Part shown: positions 25,037-33,618 of the stretch, piece after piece | Numbering within the stretch: the stretch's first letter is position 1 | How the letters are laid out: the number at the start of each line of letters is the position of its first letter | Assembly: GCA_902786855.1 (NCBI GenBank) | Contig: CADAEH010000001.1 | Span: 62,001-126,000 of the forward strand | DNA from: an uncultured Eubacteriales bacterium | GTDB taxonomy: Bacteria > Bacillota > Clostridia > Peptostreptococcales > Anaerovoracaceae | DNA: 64,000 nucleotides | Direction of reading: 5' to 3' | Translations under genes and position numbers: made by a program | The notes under the pieces: model-generated | What the model was told of the DNA's origin: nothing | The model's input: only the letters and a program-made list of their open reading frames with translations | Databases searched by the model: none

Positions 25037-26641
25037 TTACCACATGTTCTCATCAGGGATGTTCTCGAGAGTCGGATCGAGCGGTTCTTCGCGGAGTACT
25101 GTACGCATGTATTGGCTGAACTCATCACGGATAGCCTGGCGGGTGTATACACGAGGGTCGCAGAGGTCATGGCATACCCATACGACATGGATGCCTCTTT
25201 CTCTGCCCTGCTCCTCGAACATTCCGTGGAGTCCGTCAAGAGCTTTGCAGGACATGTGCTCCCACATCATGACCATATCGGCGTTCATCTTCTCGCAGAA
25301 CTCCCAGAGCTCATCTACGAGAACCTTGTATCCGCCGTGTGTACGGTTTCTCATGATCATGTTCTCGTTGAGCCATGCCATGTCGTAATATGCTTTCTCT
25401 CTGTTCTCCGGAGTATCCTCTTCATTGATCATCTTGGTGTTGACCATTGAAAGCATATCTGTCAGAGGCAATACGCCCCAGCAGTTGATCATCCAGTAGA
25501 GCATGTGGATGTTGTACTGAGGCTGCACGCCCCAGATGATACATCTGTGCCTGTATTCAGGCGCCATCATGGTCTTTCTCTTGTAACCTCTCTGGACGAG
25601 CTTGGTTATTTTCCTGTCGATCGGCGGGAAAAGCGGCGATCTGCCGCAGTTGCCCATGTAGTTGGTATCATTGTAAAGCGAGAATACCGAACCCACGAAC
25701 TGCGGATAATCCGTACAGTTGATGTCCAGCCATTCCTGACGGTGGCGGGTAGCATCATTGACTCTCGCGGCACTTTCGAAGTATCTCTTCCAGTTCCACT
25801 TCTCTCCGGCATGATCTTCTACGAATTTTATCGCAGCCTTGATATCATTAGCGGCATAGTCCTGTACGTCATCTTCGCGGTGACGCATAGGAGCAGCCAG
25901 CTGGAATGTCGGGATGCCGTATTCTCTCTCGAGTCTGCTTGCTATGACGCCGTTACCCATCAGGGATCCATCACAGGTAGTGTTGACCTGTACTGCGCAG
26001 CATCCGAGTACGGCAAAATCATCGTCGATGGAGATGCCGGCCTCTGCCTCAGGCATCGGGCATACATCTCCAGGGATACCGAATTCCTGAGCGACATCGA
26101 GATAGTGCGTCGTCGAATACTGAGTCAGGAGGTTGGCAACGAACATTGTAGGCACCTCTCTGAGGATAGCCTTGGTCTCGTCAAAACCCATCATGAACGC
26201 TGTCATAGCATTCTCGTCAGTGAGTACGCAGTGGCTTGAGTACTCTTCGTCATTGCCTGTCCTGCGGTCGCCTCTGAAGATGTTGTCCATCGTCTGGGCA
26301 ACGTCATATATGACGAAGTTCATTGCAGTATGAGTGATGCGGAGCGGCTCGTCACGCAGTCCCATCGTGAACTTGTCCATCATATGCGGAACTGCAAGAT
26401 AGTTAGCCATCCATCTGTAGCGGAACATCGCCTTGACGTTACGCGGCTTGGATATGAACCTGGCGAGGATGGACATGATATACAGCCATCTTGTGTAATC
26501 GTAAAGTGTATCCTTGACACCTCTCCATTCGCGGCGCCTCATGACCTTGCTCTTGTTGTTGGTCGGATAGAGTTTGCCGAGATACTGGTCACCTTTGCGC
26601 TTCTTAGGGTTGGTGATCTTCTTAACCTGTTTGAATGCCAT
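25037..26641 (-). CDS. Large subunit C, HgdA/BcrB-like iron-sulfur protein (534 residues)
   Basis: Third large paralogue. Cluster cysteines: Cys194 in PGDVCPMPEAEAG, Cys223 in TTCDGSLMG and Cys465 in MSCKALDG. The N-terminal RRREWRGVKDTLYDY and the tail REEPLDPTLE match large subunits A and B, and the third Cys is again exactly 70 residues from the end. The segment equivalent to VWSCPAHYY of subunit A reads IWGVQPQYN, so one Cys conserved in A and B is lost. Its start overlaps the stop of its small-subunit gene by one base (TAATG). No activator gene adjoins it. Substrate unknown. Confidence 0.87.
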   Translation of the reverse strand: MAFKQVKKITNPKKRKGDQYLGKLYPTNNKSKVMRRREWRGVKDTLYDYTRWLYIMSILARFISKPRNVKAMFRYRWMANYLAVPHMMDKFTMGLRDEPLRITHTAMNFVIYDVAQTMDNIFRGDRRTGNDEEYSSHCVLTDENAMTAFMMGFDETKAILREVPTMFVANLLTQYSTTHYLDVAQEFGIPGDVCPMPEAEAGISIDDDFAVLGCCAVQVNTTCDGSLMGNGVIASRLEREYGIPTFQLAAPMRHREDDVQDYAANDIKAAIKFVEDHAGEKWNWKRYFESAARVNDATRHRQEWLDINCTDYPQFVGSVFSLYNDTNYMGNCGRSPLFPPIDRKITKLVQRGYKRKTMMAPEYRHRCIIWGVQPQYNIHMLYWMINCWGVLPLTDMLSMVNTKMINEEDTPENREKAYYDMAWLNENMIMRNRTHGGYKVLVDELWEFCEKMNADMVMMWEHMSCKALDGLHGMFEEQGRERGIHVVWVCHDLCDPRVYTRQAIRDEFSQYMRTVLREEPLDPTLENIPDENMW

Positions 26642-27843
26642 TATCTGTCACCTCCCTGCAGCTTTTTTATCTCAACGCTTTCAACGAATGCCTGGATACG
26701 TGTACGCATCTGCCCTGCTCCGCCGGCGATGTTGTACGGTCTGTCTACTGAAAGGACAGGGAAGCCGTAATCTTCACGGAGCATATGTGAACCGAGCATC
26801 CTCTCGTAAGCCCATGGATCGCAGAACTTGACCTGCTGATAGATGATACCGTCCGCTCCATATTCCTTCGCAATATCGTTGACGTATTTCTTGCGGCCGT
26901 ACACCTTGTCCATATTCATCATACGAGGGCACTGTCCCCAGTATACATAGTGGCGGCAGACCTGAGTCAGGATGTCTTCTTCGGAATTATCATCGATCAC
27001 GATAGGTTCCCTTCCCGGGAATGATCCGAAGCAATACCTGTCAGCACATACATAGGTATCACAGCCCTCGATCAGCTTGATGAACTCGACATCATCGACC
27101 TCGGAGCCGACCACCATGACGCGGGCACGCCACTTCTTACCGTCGGGCTCTCTGGTTTTGACCTCTTCAAGTGTCTCTCTCAGCTTATCTATGACCAGAT
27201 ATTTAGGTGCCACATATGTCGCAAGTGTGAATACTGCAAACTCGTAGCCTGTGATCCTCGGATCTGCTTCCTTACGGAATTCGCCCAGCTCTCTGAGCAG
27301 GCGGCACACTTCATTGTGCTCTTCCACAGCCTTGCGGATCGCCTCATCGGAGATATCGATACCGTATTTCTCATGCAGAGGCCTGAGAATGTGGTTCTTG
27401 CACTGCAGCACGAGCAGATCGACTCCATTCTCGTCAGCCTTGAGCGGTATCTCCATAAATTCATAGAAGAAGTTCTTCTTTCCTTCGTCCATTGTGTGCA
27501 GGAGATACATATTCTCTGCTGCACGGTTCATCATCGTGCAGCCGTCGGCTGCGATAAGGCAGTCGGCAAAATTGAAACCTCCTTCGATCGCTCTCTCCAG
27601 AAGTGCGCGGCTCGTCTCACACAGGAGATTGGTCATATAATATGTCGCAATATCCAGTGAGCCGGAATTAGGCGCAAAAAGACGAACTGAGAACGCATTG
27701 CCGAGGTTCATCAGCGGCTCCGGCAGGTTTTCACATGTGAAAGCTGCACAGATCTTCCCCTCGGACTTGGCCTGTTCGATCAGTTCGTTGTTAGCATTCT
27801 GGAGGAGATCCTCAAAATACAAAAGATGCTTAAGATCTTTCAT
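26641..27843 (-). CDS. Small subunit C, HgdB/BcrC-like iron-sulfur protein
   Basis: 400 residues, ATG start. Cys37 (AFTCENLPE), Cys75 (LLCETSRALLER) and Cys102 (DGCTMMNR) match small subunits A and B, with a late Cys in VKFCDPWAYER. The family C-terminal signature here is AGQMRTRIQAFVES. Cys50, present in A and B, is Ala. First gene of the C unit; an AT-rich leader of about 230 bases lies between it and the terminator of the next gene to the right, with a weak TTGAAA...TATACA pair (about 15-base spacing) on the minus strand near 27965-27990. Confidence 0.87.
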   Translation of the reverse strand: MKDLKHLLYFEDLLQNANNELIEQAKSEGKICAAFTCENLPEPLMNLGNAFSVRLFAPNSGSLDIATYYMTNLLCETSRALLERAIEGGFNFADCLIAADGCTMMNRAAENMYLLHTMDEGKKNFFYEFMEIPLKADENGVDLLVLQCKNHILRPLHEKYGIDISDEAIRKAVEEHNEVCRLLRELGEFRKEADPRITGYEFAVFTLATYVAPKYLVIDKLRETLEEVKTREPDGKKWRARVMVVGSEVDDVEFIKLIEGCDTYVCADRYCFGSFPGREPIVIDDNSEEDILTQVCRHYVYWGQCPRMMNMDKVYGRKKYVNDIAKEYGADGIIYQQVKFCDPWAYERMLGSHMLREDYGFPVLSVDRPYNIAGGAGQMRTRIQAFVESVEIKKLQGGDR

Positions 27844-28073
27844 GGAACACCTCTTTCTTATTTCCCTCTCTCAGCAGAAGCAAAAGCACATCCCGTGTTC
27901 TGGACAAACGGTATCAGCTCAGACCGGAATGAGTTTCTGTTACCTTTGTAAAAAGTGTATATTACACGGCTTGTATTTTCAAGGACTAACGGTATACATC
28001 CGTGTATTTTGTGTAACAGGTGGTAAGAATAGAAAACCACCAGTTGAACTATGGTATACACCGGGATCGAAAA

Positions 28074-28104
28074 TAGCCAGGGGCTATAAAATAGTCCCTG
28101 GCTA
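28074..28104 (-). terminator. Terminator of the exported-protein gene at 28141
   Basis: Nine-base arms TAGCCAGGG (28074-28082) and CCCTGGCTA (28096-28104), followed on the minus strand by TTTTCG. It is 36 bases after the stop of the gene at 28141-29067 and separates it from unit C. Confidence 0.8.
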
Positions 28105-28140
28105 CTCGTTTGTGTATATTGACGCTTAGTATATTGATGC

Positions 28141-29067
28141 TTAGCCAAAATACTTATCCTCGATCCCCATCTGCCTGAACATCGTTCCATCTGCGGCATA
28201 TTTGCATGGCTTCCAGTACTTCTCAGGAGCATTCACGGTCTTGTACTGGTATGTGGTCACTACTTTATCGCGATGTGAATCTCCGTCGGAATCTTTACGC
28301 TTGGTGGTTGTGGTAGTCTGTATCAGCCTGCCATTTCCATCATATTTGTTCTGTATGGTCGTGGTCTCATTTGTAGACGATCTGTTGATCTTACTGCCGC
28401 GAGCCACAAGAACCTGTTTGCTCAGCTTGCCCTTGTTTTTGCCCTTCTTTATGTAAGTATTTTTGACCTTGGTTTTTATTGTTAAGCGAGTCTTAGCCTT
28501 TTTAGAGCCTTCTTTTGTTTTCCATTTCATTACAATTGATGTAGGGTCACCCTTCTTGTTGAATTTGTATTTATATGAATATGTATCGGTGCTCCTGCCT
28601 TCTGTGTAGGAACAGTGCGCGATATATCCCTTCTTATTAAAGCTCCACTTATAGCTATTGCCTTTTACCGGTTGATATACGACATTCCTGATCCTGCCGT
28701 TTTTCCAATATGTATAGGTATATGTTCCGTCCAGACCGCTGTCAGAATATTGCTGTTCCTGCAGCGTGCGTCCGTTTCCATCTCTTATGCTTACTGAGTA
28801 CTTGTTGTATAAACCGTTCTTGTCTCCAATAGATCTGCTCATATACAAGCCTTCATCAGTAAACTCGCGAGTTTCTGTAATTATTGCATTATCACCATCT
28901 GAATCGCTGTACCTGCTGGTCAATACAGTAGGAATATAGAAAGTCTTCTCACCTGATGCCGCATTGACTTCCATTACCGGTGCAAATACGAACACAAGGG
29001 TCAGTATCATTACTGCAGGCAGAATGATCATTCTTCTCAAACTTCTCAAATTACTTTTACGCTTCAT
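28141..29067 (-). CDS. Exported lysine-rich protein with degenerate YD-like repeats
   Basis: 308 residues with a signal peptide (RMIILPAVMILTLVFVFAPV, cleavage near VNA-AS at about 36). The mature part has short beta-type repeats of the form 'Y.Y..N..G....' (YTYTYWKNGRIRNVVY, WSFNKKGYIAHCSY, YKYKFNKKGDPTSIVM, IQNKYDGNGRLIQT), like the RHS/YD class but without toxin or protease motifs. Lysine-rich patches suggest contact with acidic wall polymers. It has its own promoter (29094-29122) and terminator (28074-28104). Function unknown. Confidence 0.7.
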   Translation of the reverse strand: MKRKSNLRSLRRMIILPAVMILTLVFVFAPVMEVNAASGEKTFYIPTVLTSRYSDSDGDNAIITETREFTDEGLYMSRSIGDKNGLYNKYSVSIRDGNGRTLQEQQYSDSGLDGTYTYTYWKNGRIRNVVYQPVKGNSYKWSFNKKGYIAHCSYTEGRSTDTYSYKYKFNKKGDPTSIVMKWKTKEGSKKAKTRLTIKTKVKNTYIKKGKNKGKLSKQVLVARGSKINRSSTNETTTIQNKYDGNGRLIQTTTTTKRKDSDGDSHRDKVVTTYQYKTVNAPEKYWKPCKYAADGTMFRQMGIEDKYFG

Positions 29068-29093
29068 CTCGTTTCCTCCTTATTTCTTATAAC

Positions 29094-29122
29094 ATTGTAG
29101 TTTGCTACAGAATCATTTTCAA
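29094..29122 (-). promoter_or_regulatory. Sigma-A-type promoter of the exported-protein gene
   Basis: On the minus strand TTGAAA, a 17-base spacer and TACAAT lie 27 bases before the ATG at 29067, with AAGGAGG close to the start. Both hexamers are close to consensus. Confidence 0.75.
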
Positions 29123-29273
29123 TAGTTATCCGCACTTGGTTTGTTCAGCTGGTTTGATTCGTTATTGAATTGTTTATTCATAAGTAACTAATTTATTTGA
29201 TATTGGAATTATAGTTACATTTATTGAATATGTCAAGCATTTATTAATCGTTATTTGAATTTTAAAATTATTA

Positions 29274-29302
29274 TTTGATTTTAGATAGTAATGTGATACT
29301 AT
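29274..29302 (+). promoter_or_regulatory. Probable promoter of the XRE regulator gene
   Basis: TTTGAT and TACTAT are separated by 17 bases, 82 bases upstream of the ATG at 29384. The surrounding stretch 29130-29350 is very AT-rich (many TTATT/ATTTAT runs) and holds no gene; with the leftward promoter at 29094-29122 it forms a divergent control region. Confidence 0.5.
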
Positions 29303-29383
29303 AACTAAAACAAAAATGATCAGGCAATAATTATTTATCAAGAAAAGAATTAAAAAGATTACTTCTTTGAGGAGATTACTACT

Positions 29384-29767
29384 ATGAGTGCAAGCAAAAC
29401 AACATATACAGATTCCATCGCCAGATATATCAATTCCAGCGGAAAAAGTCAGAAAGAGATCGCTGATGAGCTGAGCATCTCACAGTCAACTATCAGCGGC
29501 ATAGTGAATGGAGAGCGGGACCCGAAGCTCAGTACCGTGATTGGTCTGGCGGATCTTTTCGGAGTAAGTATTGATACGCTTACAGGGTACACTCCGGGCA
29601 GCCACGCAAAAACTCAGGAGGAGATCCGTCTTGAGAATGAACTCGAAAGATTGGACAATAATGTCAAGGCCTGTGCCAAATGGAAGGAAGAATGGACCGC
29701 TTCAGATATGGCGGAATATGTATCACAGGAAATCTTCCTCATACTCCACCGGCATGAACTGTTATAA
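29384..29767 (+). CDS. XRE-family DNA-binding regulator
   Basis: 127 residues. A Cro/C1-type helix-turn-helix at about 10-65 (KSQKEIADELSISQSTISGIVNG, then RDPKLSTVIGLADLFGVSID), followed by a short helical C-terminus without a known ligand domain. ATG start with GAGGAG nine bases upstream. It is divergent from the exported-protein gene at 28141-29067 and convergent with the small lipoprotein gene at 29832-30119, so it may regulate the former or itself. Confidence 0.88.
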   Translation: MSASKTTYTDSIARYINSSGKSQKEIADELSISQSTISGIVNGERDPKLSTVIGLADLFGVSIDTLTGYTPGSHAKTQEEIRLENELERLDNNVKACAKWKEEWTASDMAEYVSQEIFLILHRHELL

Positions 29768-29831
29768 GACATACGTAATCGGAATACTTGATAGCATTTT
29801 GGGCATCATCAATTACGAAACCGTTGGAATT

Positions 29832-30119
29832 CTATGGAATCCCAACGGTTTTGCGCTTTTCAAACTCAATAATGTAACTGTGGTTCAACCAGGAGCGAGC
29901 GACGCCGTACTTATCGGTCGAACCCGTGATAGTGCAGTTGATGTTGTTATCGTCAATGTCGATGCTGTCGCTTCCGATATCATACGACCCGTTATTCTCC
30001 GCGTCCTTGGCGTAAGCGCATGAAAAGAGGCCCGCAATAATGATGAGGGCGCATGTGATGATCAGCAGAAATGCAGCTCTTATCCTTATTTTTCCTGATA
30101 CTGGATCAACTGAATACAT
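29832..30119 (-). CDS. Small lipoprotein-like exported protein
   Basis: 95 residues, ATG start with AGGGG upstream. A basic start, a hydrophobic stretch (AAFLLIITCALIIIAGLFSC) ending in a plausible lipobox (LFSC), then an acidic Asp/Asn-rich domain (GSDSIDIDDNNINCTITGS). It lies 36 bases downstream of the antiporter gene. The DNA of its STDKYGVARS segment is nearly repeated at 51159-51183 in the decayed region near the parS sites. No family recognised. Confidence 0.6.
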   Translation of the reverse strand: MYSVDPVSGKIRIRAAFLLIITCALIIIAGLFSCAYAKDAENNGSYDIGSDSIDIDDNNINCTITGSTDKYGVARSWLNHSYIIEFEKRKTVGIP

Positions 30120-30155
30120 GATAGTCCCCTATAGCAGAAGCATGCTTCTGTTTGC

Positions 30156-31409
30156 CTAAGCATTAGCGCTTATCATCCGATATACTTTTTTCATTGAAAG
30201 TCCCTGTACGACCGTCGTAAAGAAAACGATCGCATAGGTACATCCCAGCAGGATGTAATATGTTTCTTCAGGCAGCATTGCAGCGGTGCTCATTGCAAGA
30301 GCAATCGAAAGTCCTCCCCGCAGACCGCCCCAGGTAAACAGTATCGTAAAGTTTTTCCGGCTGAAACCATCCGGTATCGGTCCGAGTAAAAATGACCCTG
30401 CCCAAACGCTTCCAGATCTTCCCAGGAGATTGCAAAGGATAGCTATGAATGACAGCAGTATTACATGCGGCATCTGCAGAATACGCGCAAAAGTCAGACC
30501 CAGGATCACATAAAGCACGGAATTCAGCAGCGTATCCAGCACTTCCCAGAATATGTCAAAATCCATCAGTTCCCATACCATGCCCTTCTGAGCTTCTCTT
30601 TCCCTAAGCGTGGAGAAGAGGACGCCGGCTACGACACAGGAAATGGCGCCGGAACACTCCAGGATCTCACAAAGGACATAAGCACAGGAAACAGAAAACA
30701 GGCTGGCCAGGATCTGCAGGTATTTATCCTTTGTATTACGTATCACCAGAAAACTGGCTGCCGTAACAATTGCCCCGATGAGTACCGCTCCCAATACTTC
30801 CCGGGCCATTACGGCAACAAAGCCGTTGCCTTTCTGTGCAGTCACGATCCCGGAAAAGACCACAAACAGAGCAACACCGACTCCATCATTAAGCAGTGAT
30901 TCCCCTTCCATCAGAAAACCTGTCAGTTTCGGCAGCCCGAATTTATTCAGGATGCTCGTTGCCGCAATTGGATCTGTAGGAGCCGTGACACTGCCGAACA
31001 TAAAGCAGACCGGAAGGCTGAACGGAAGGTTCAGCAAAATGGAAGCGAGTCTGAACAGGACCCCGTACAGAAGCGCTCCGAGAAGTGTACAGACAAATGC
31101 AAGTACGCTGACCTGCCTGGCCTGTTCTCTGAACTGTGATAGTTTCAACCGGCATGAACCTGCAAACAGCATAAAGCACAGCACCCCGTTCATAAGAAAT
31201 GTCTCAATGTTGAAAACATGAACATTCTGCATAACTTCCATAAGCGAACCGCTATGGAACGCTGCAAGCAGAGTCAGCCCCGCTCCGATCAGCACTGAAA
31301 ACAGCAGAAGAGAGATCTCATATGTCAGATGAAACAATTTCTCATTTAGAAATCCGATAAGTACAGCGATCCCAAGTGTAATCGCAGTCAAAATAAGAAA
31401 AGAATCCAT
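30156..31409 (-). CDS. CPA1-type Na+(K+)/H+ antiporter
   Basis: 417 residues with about twelve membrane spans. The segments GSVTAPTDPIAATSILNKFG and GESLLNDGVGVALFVVF are the paired CPA1/NhaP motifs that hold the ion-binding aspartates, and FTWGGLRGGLSIALAMS is the conserved arginine loop. It exchanges protons for sodium or potassium across the membrane. No cytoplasmic TrkA-type domain follows. The 160 bases upstream, up to the aldo/keto reductase gene, contain no gene I can support. Confidence 0.9.
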   Translation of the reverse strand: MDSFLILTAITLGIAVLIGFLNEKLFHLTYEISLLLFSVLIGAGLTLLAAFHSGSLMEVMQNVHVFNIETFLMNGVLCFMLFAGSCRLKLSQFREQARQVSVLAFVCTLLGALLYGVLFRLASILLNLPFSLPVCFMFGSVTAPTDPIAATSILNKFGLPKLTGFLMEGESLLNDGVGVALFVVFSGIVTAQKGNGFVAVMAREVLGAVLIGAIVTAASFLVIRNTKDKYLQILASLFSVSCAYVLCEILECSGAISCVVAGVLFSTLREREAQKGMVWELMDFDIFWEVLDTLLNSVLYVILGLTFARILQMPHVILLSFIAILCNLLGRSGSVWAGSFLLGPIPDGFSRKNFTILFTWGGLRGGLSIALAMSTAAMLPEETYYILLGCTYAIVFFTTVVQGLSMKKVYRMISANA

Positions 31410-31569
31410 ACTGTTCTCCTGTGCTCTCAGTCTTCCTTGTGCTCGTTAAGCCTTATCATGAGACTCTCCGCCGCTGCCTTTTGAGATGGCTTTGGCTGTC
31501 AGCATGCCCGAGCCTTCAGTAGTTATTCTGATCGGCTTGTTGGCAATAGGTTCAGTCTATATGTATTCA

Positions 31570-32715
31570 TTATTCACCGGCGAGCAATTCGGTGAATTTT
31601 TTCATGGTACCCGGAATATCAATGGTCTGAGGACAGACCTTCGCACATGCTCCGCAGCCTATGCACGCAGATGGAAGCTTGTCCTTATCGATGGCAGCCA
31701 GAGCCATAGGTGCGATAAAGCCTCCCTCACTGTATGCGTGCTCATTATAGAGTGCGAGCAGCCTCGGGATATCCAGCTGCTGCGGACAATGTGTGGTGCA
31801 GTATCTGCAGGCAGTACAAGGCACGGTGCCTGCATTCTTTCCTGTCGTATCGAAATGAGCTGCTGTAAGCAATGTCGCGATATCGTCATCGCTGATCGCA
31901 TGTTTCTCGCTGAAAAATTCTATGTTCTGCTTAAGCTGCTCAAAATTTGACATCCCTGAAAGGATGACTGTGACTCCCGGGACTGACTCAAGGAACGCGA
32001 ATGCCCAGTTGGCAGGCGTCCAGTCCGGATTGCTCTTGGAGAGGATCTTTTCAGCTCCGAGTGCGGACTTAGCCAGCTTGCCTCCCCTGAGTCCTTCCAT
32101 TACCCAGATCGGCATGCCGAGGTTGTTCAGATACTCGACTTTGCTCTTGGCATCCTGGAACTCAAAATCCAGATAGTTGAGCTGGATCTGACAGAATTCA
32201 AGATCCTGCCAGTACTTCTTCACGAATCTGTGCATGGTCTCGAATGTTCCGTGGCATGAGAATCCCAGATGCCTGATGCGGCCTGCTTCTTTCTGCTTCA
32301 CCAGAAAATCGCGCAAGCCGATCTCATCATCAAGATACTTGTCGATATTCATCTCGCATACATTGTGGAACAGGTAAAAATCAAAGTAGTCCACTCCGCA
32401 CTTTTCCAGCTGTGCCTCGAATATCTCCTCGATCCTGTCGAAACTGGACAGATCATAGCCCGGGAACTTTGATGCGATATAGTAATCCTTGTGATCGTAT
32501 TTCGCCAGCGCTTTGCCGAGCACTATTTCACTGTTTCCGCCGTGGTATCCCCATGCGGTGTCATAATAGTTGATATCGTTAGCCATCGCATAGTCTACCA
32601 TCTCACAGACTGCGGCTTCATCCGGTCTGCTGTCATCGCCGTCGATCACAGGCAGTCTCATGCATCCCATACCGAGAGCTGACAGCTCTATGTCACGAAA
32701 CTTGTTATAATACAT
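31570..32715 (-). CDS. Aldo/keto reductase with C-terminal 4Fe-4S ferredoxin domain
   Basis: 381 residues. The aldo/keto reductase barrel spans about 1-280: MGCMRLPV at the start, INYYDTAWGYHGG with catalytic Asp/Tyr, and IRHLGFSCHGT. The C-terminal 100 residues hold two cluster motifs, CTACRYCTTHC followed by P, and CIGCGACAKVCPQTIDIP, each CxxCxxCxxxC. Such fused enzymes in anaerobes are thought to link carbonyl reduction or oxidation to ferredoxin. It lies 27 bases after the CooT-type gene, probably co-transcribed. Substrate unknown. Confidence 0.92.
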   Translation of the reverse strand: MYYNKFRDIELSALGMGCMRLPVIDGDDSRPDEAAVCEMVDYAMANDINYYDTAWGYHGGNSEIVLGKALAKYDHKDYYIASKFPGYDLSSFDRIEEIFEAQLEKCGVDYFDFYLFHNVCEMNIDKYLDDEIGLRDFLVKQKEAGRIRHLGFSCHGTFETMHRFVKKYWQDLEFCQIQLNYLDFEFQDAKSKVEYLNNLGMPIWVMEGLRGGKLAKSALGAEKILSKSNPDWTPANWAFAFLESVPGVTVILSGMSNFEQLKQNIEFFSEKHAISDDDIATLLTAAHFDTTGKNAGTVPCTACRYCTTHCPQQLDIPRLLALYNEHAYSEGGFIAPMALAAIDKDKLPSACIGCGACAKVCPQTIDIPGTMKKFTELLAGE

Positions 32716-32742
32716 ACTTATTCCCCCCCCCGATTTCTGTTC

Positions 32743-32925
32743 TTACTTCACGATGATAAAGTTCTCTGTCAGATCGATCTGCTGCAGAGTCCCATCGAAC
32801 GTAGTGCGGATGCCCATGATATCAGTAAAATATATCTTTCCGTCTTCGATCCTGATGTCCGCTACATTCTTGGCCAGCAGATTGCTGTCATCTACTTTTT
32901 CTCTGTAAACATTTGAAAGGCACAT
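32743..32925 (-). CDS. CooT-type small nickel-binding protein
   Basis: 60 residues starting MCLSNVY, with the Cys at position 2 that binds nickel in Rhodospirillum rubrum CooT. The rest is a compact beta protein (VADIRIEDGKIYFTDIMG) of the usual length. ATG with GGAGA upstream. CooT is a nickel chaperone of the CODH system, although relatives are widespread in anaerobes without it. Together with the CooC-type ATPase 14 kb away it hints at nickel handling in this organism. Confidence 0.82.
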   Translation of the reverse strand: MCLSNVYREKVDDSNLLAKNVADIRIEDGKIYFTDIMGIRTTFDGTLQQIDLTENFIIVK

Positions 32926-32951
32926 TTTCTGTTCTCCATTTCTATTACTTA

Positions 32952-33581
32952 CTAGCGCTTCTGTTTCTTAAGCTCTTTCCAGTCGATCCTCTCGCCTCTG
33001 AAAAAGGTCTCCCGGTCTAAGCGGCTGATCTTACGTATTACTTTGCACGGATTTCCGAATGCGACCACATTCGCAGGTATGTCACGTGTGACGACGCTTC
33101 CTGCGCCGATCACGCTGTTCTCCCCGATAGTAACACCCGGGCATACGACCGTACCGGCTCCGATCCATACATTTCTGCCGATATGTATGTCCTTGTTATA
33201 CTGCAGCAGAGGATCCTCTCTCAGCTCCGGAAGTATCGGATGTCCTGCTGTAGCCAGAGTCACGTTGGGACCGATCTGGACCCAGTCTCCTATGTAGATA
33301 TGCCCGTCGTCTACGAGCATCAGATTGTAATTCGCGAAAATATTCGAACCAAGATGAACGTGTCGGCATCCCCAGTTGGAGTGAACAGGGCTTTCCAGCT
33401 GAATGTTGCTGCCGCACTCAGCGAACATCTCATGTATGAGACGAGCTCTCTCTTCAAGCTGGGACGGACGCAGCCGGTTGAACTCCCACAGCTTGTCCTG
33501 ATATGACATCTGTTCTGTCAGCACCTCTTCATCCGCGGGATCATAGAGGAGTCCCTTTTCCATTCTTTCATATTCTGTCAT
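32952..33581 (-). CDS. Maltose/galactoside O-acetyltransferase family protein
   Basis: 209 residues. An N-terminal Mac domain (TEYERMEKGLLYDPADEEV) is followed by a left-handed beta-helix of hexapeptide repeats (IGRNVWIGAGTVVCPGVTIG, ENSVIGAGSVV). The catalytic His sits in TLATAGHPI. Transfers acetyl from acetyl-CoA to a sugar or related hydroxyl. Size and domain order are those of Maa/LacA/NodL. Confidence 0.93.
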   Translation of the reverse strand: MTEYERMEKGLLYDPADEEVLTEQMSYQDKLWEFNRLRPSQLEERARLIHEMFAECGSNIQLESPVHSNWGCRHVHLGSNIFANYNLMLVDDGHIYIGDWVQIGPNVTLATAGHPILPELREDPLLQYNKDIHIGRNVWIGAGTVVCPGVTIGENSVIGAGSVVTRDIPANVVAFGNPCKVIRKISRLDRETFFRGERIDWKELKKQKR

Positions 33582-33618
33582 CCGTTATGCCCCCTCTCTG
33601 CAGCATCATGGTGTGATG

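Noticed and set aside
25024-25450. Plus-strand frames of 119-212 codons across the 3' end of large subunit C
   Set aside because: Shadows of the large subunit, whose cluster cysteines and conserved tail lie in this stretch.
31443-31555. Short minus-strand frame after the aldo/keto reductase gene (contains TEGSGMLTAKAISKGSGG)
   Set aside because: Only about 36 codons are open, with no start codon early in the frame and no ribosome binding site; it may be a remnant but I cannot support it.
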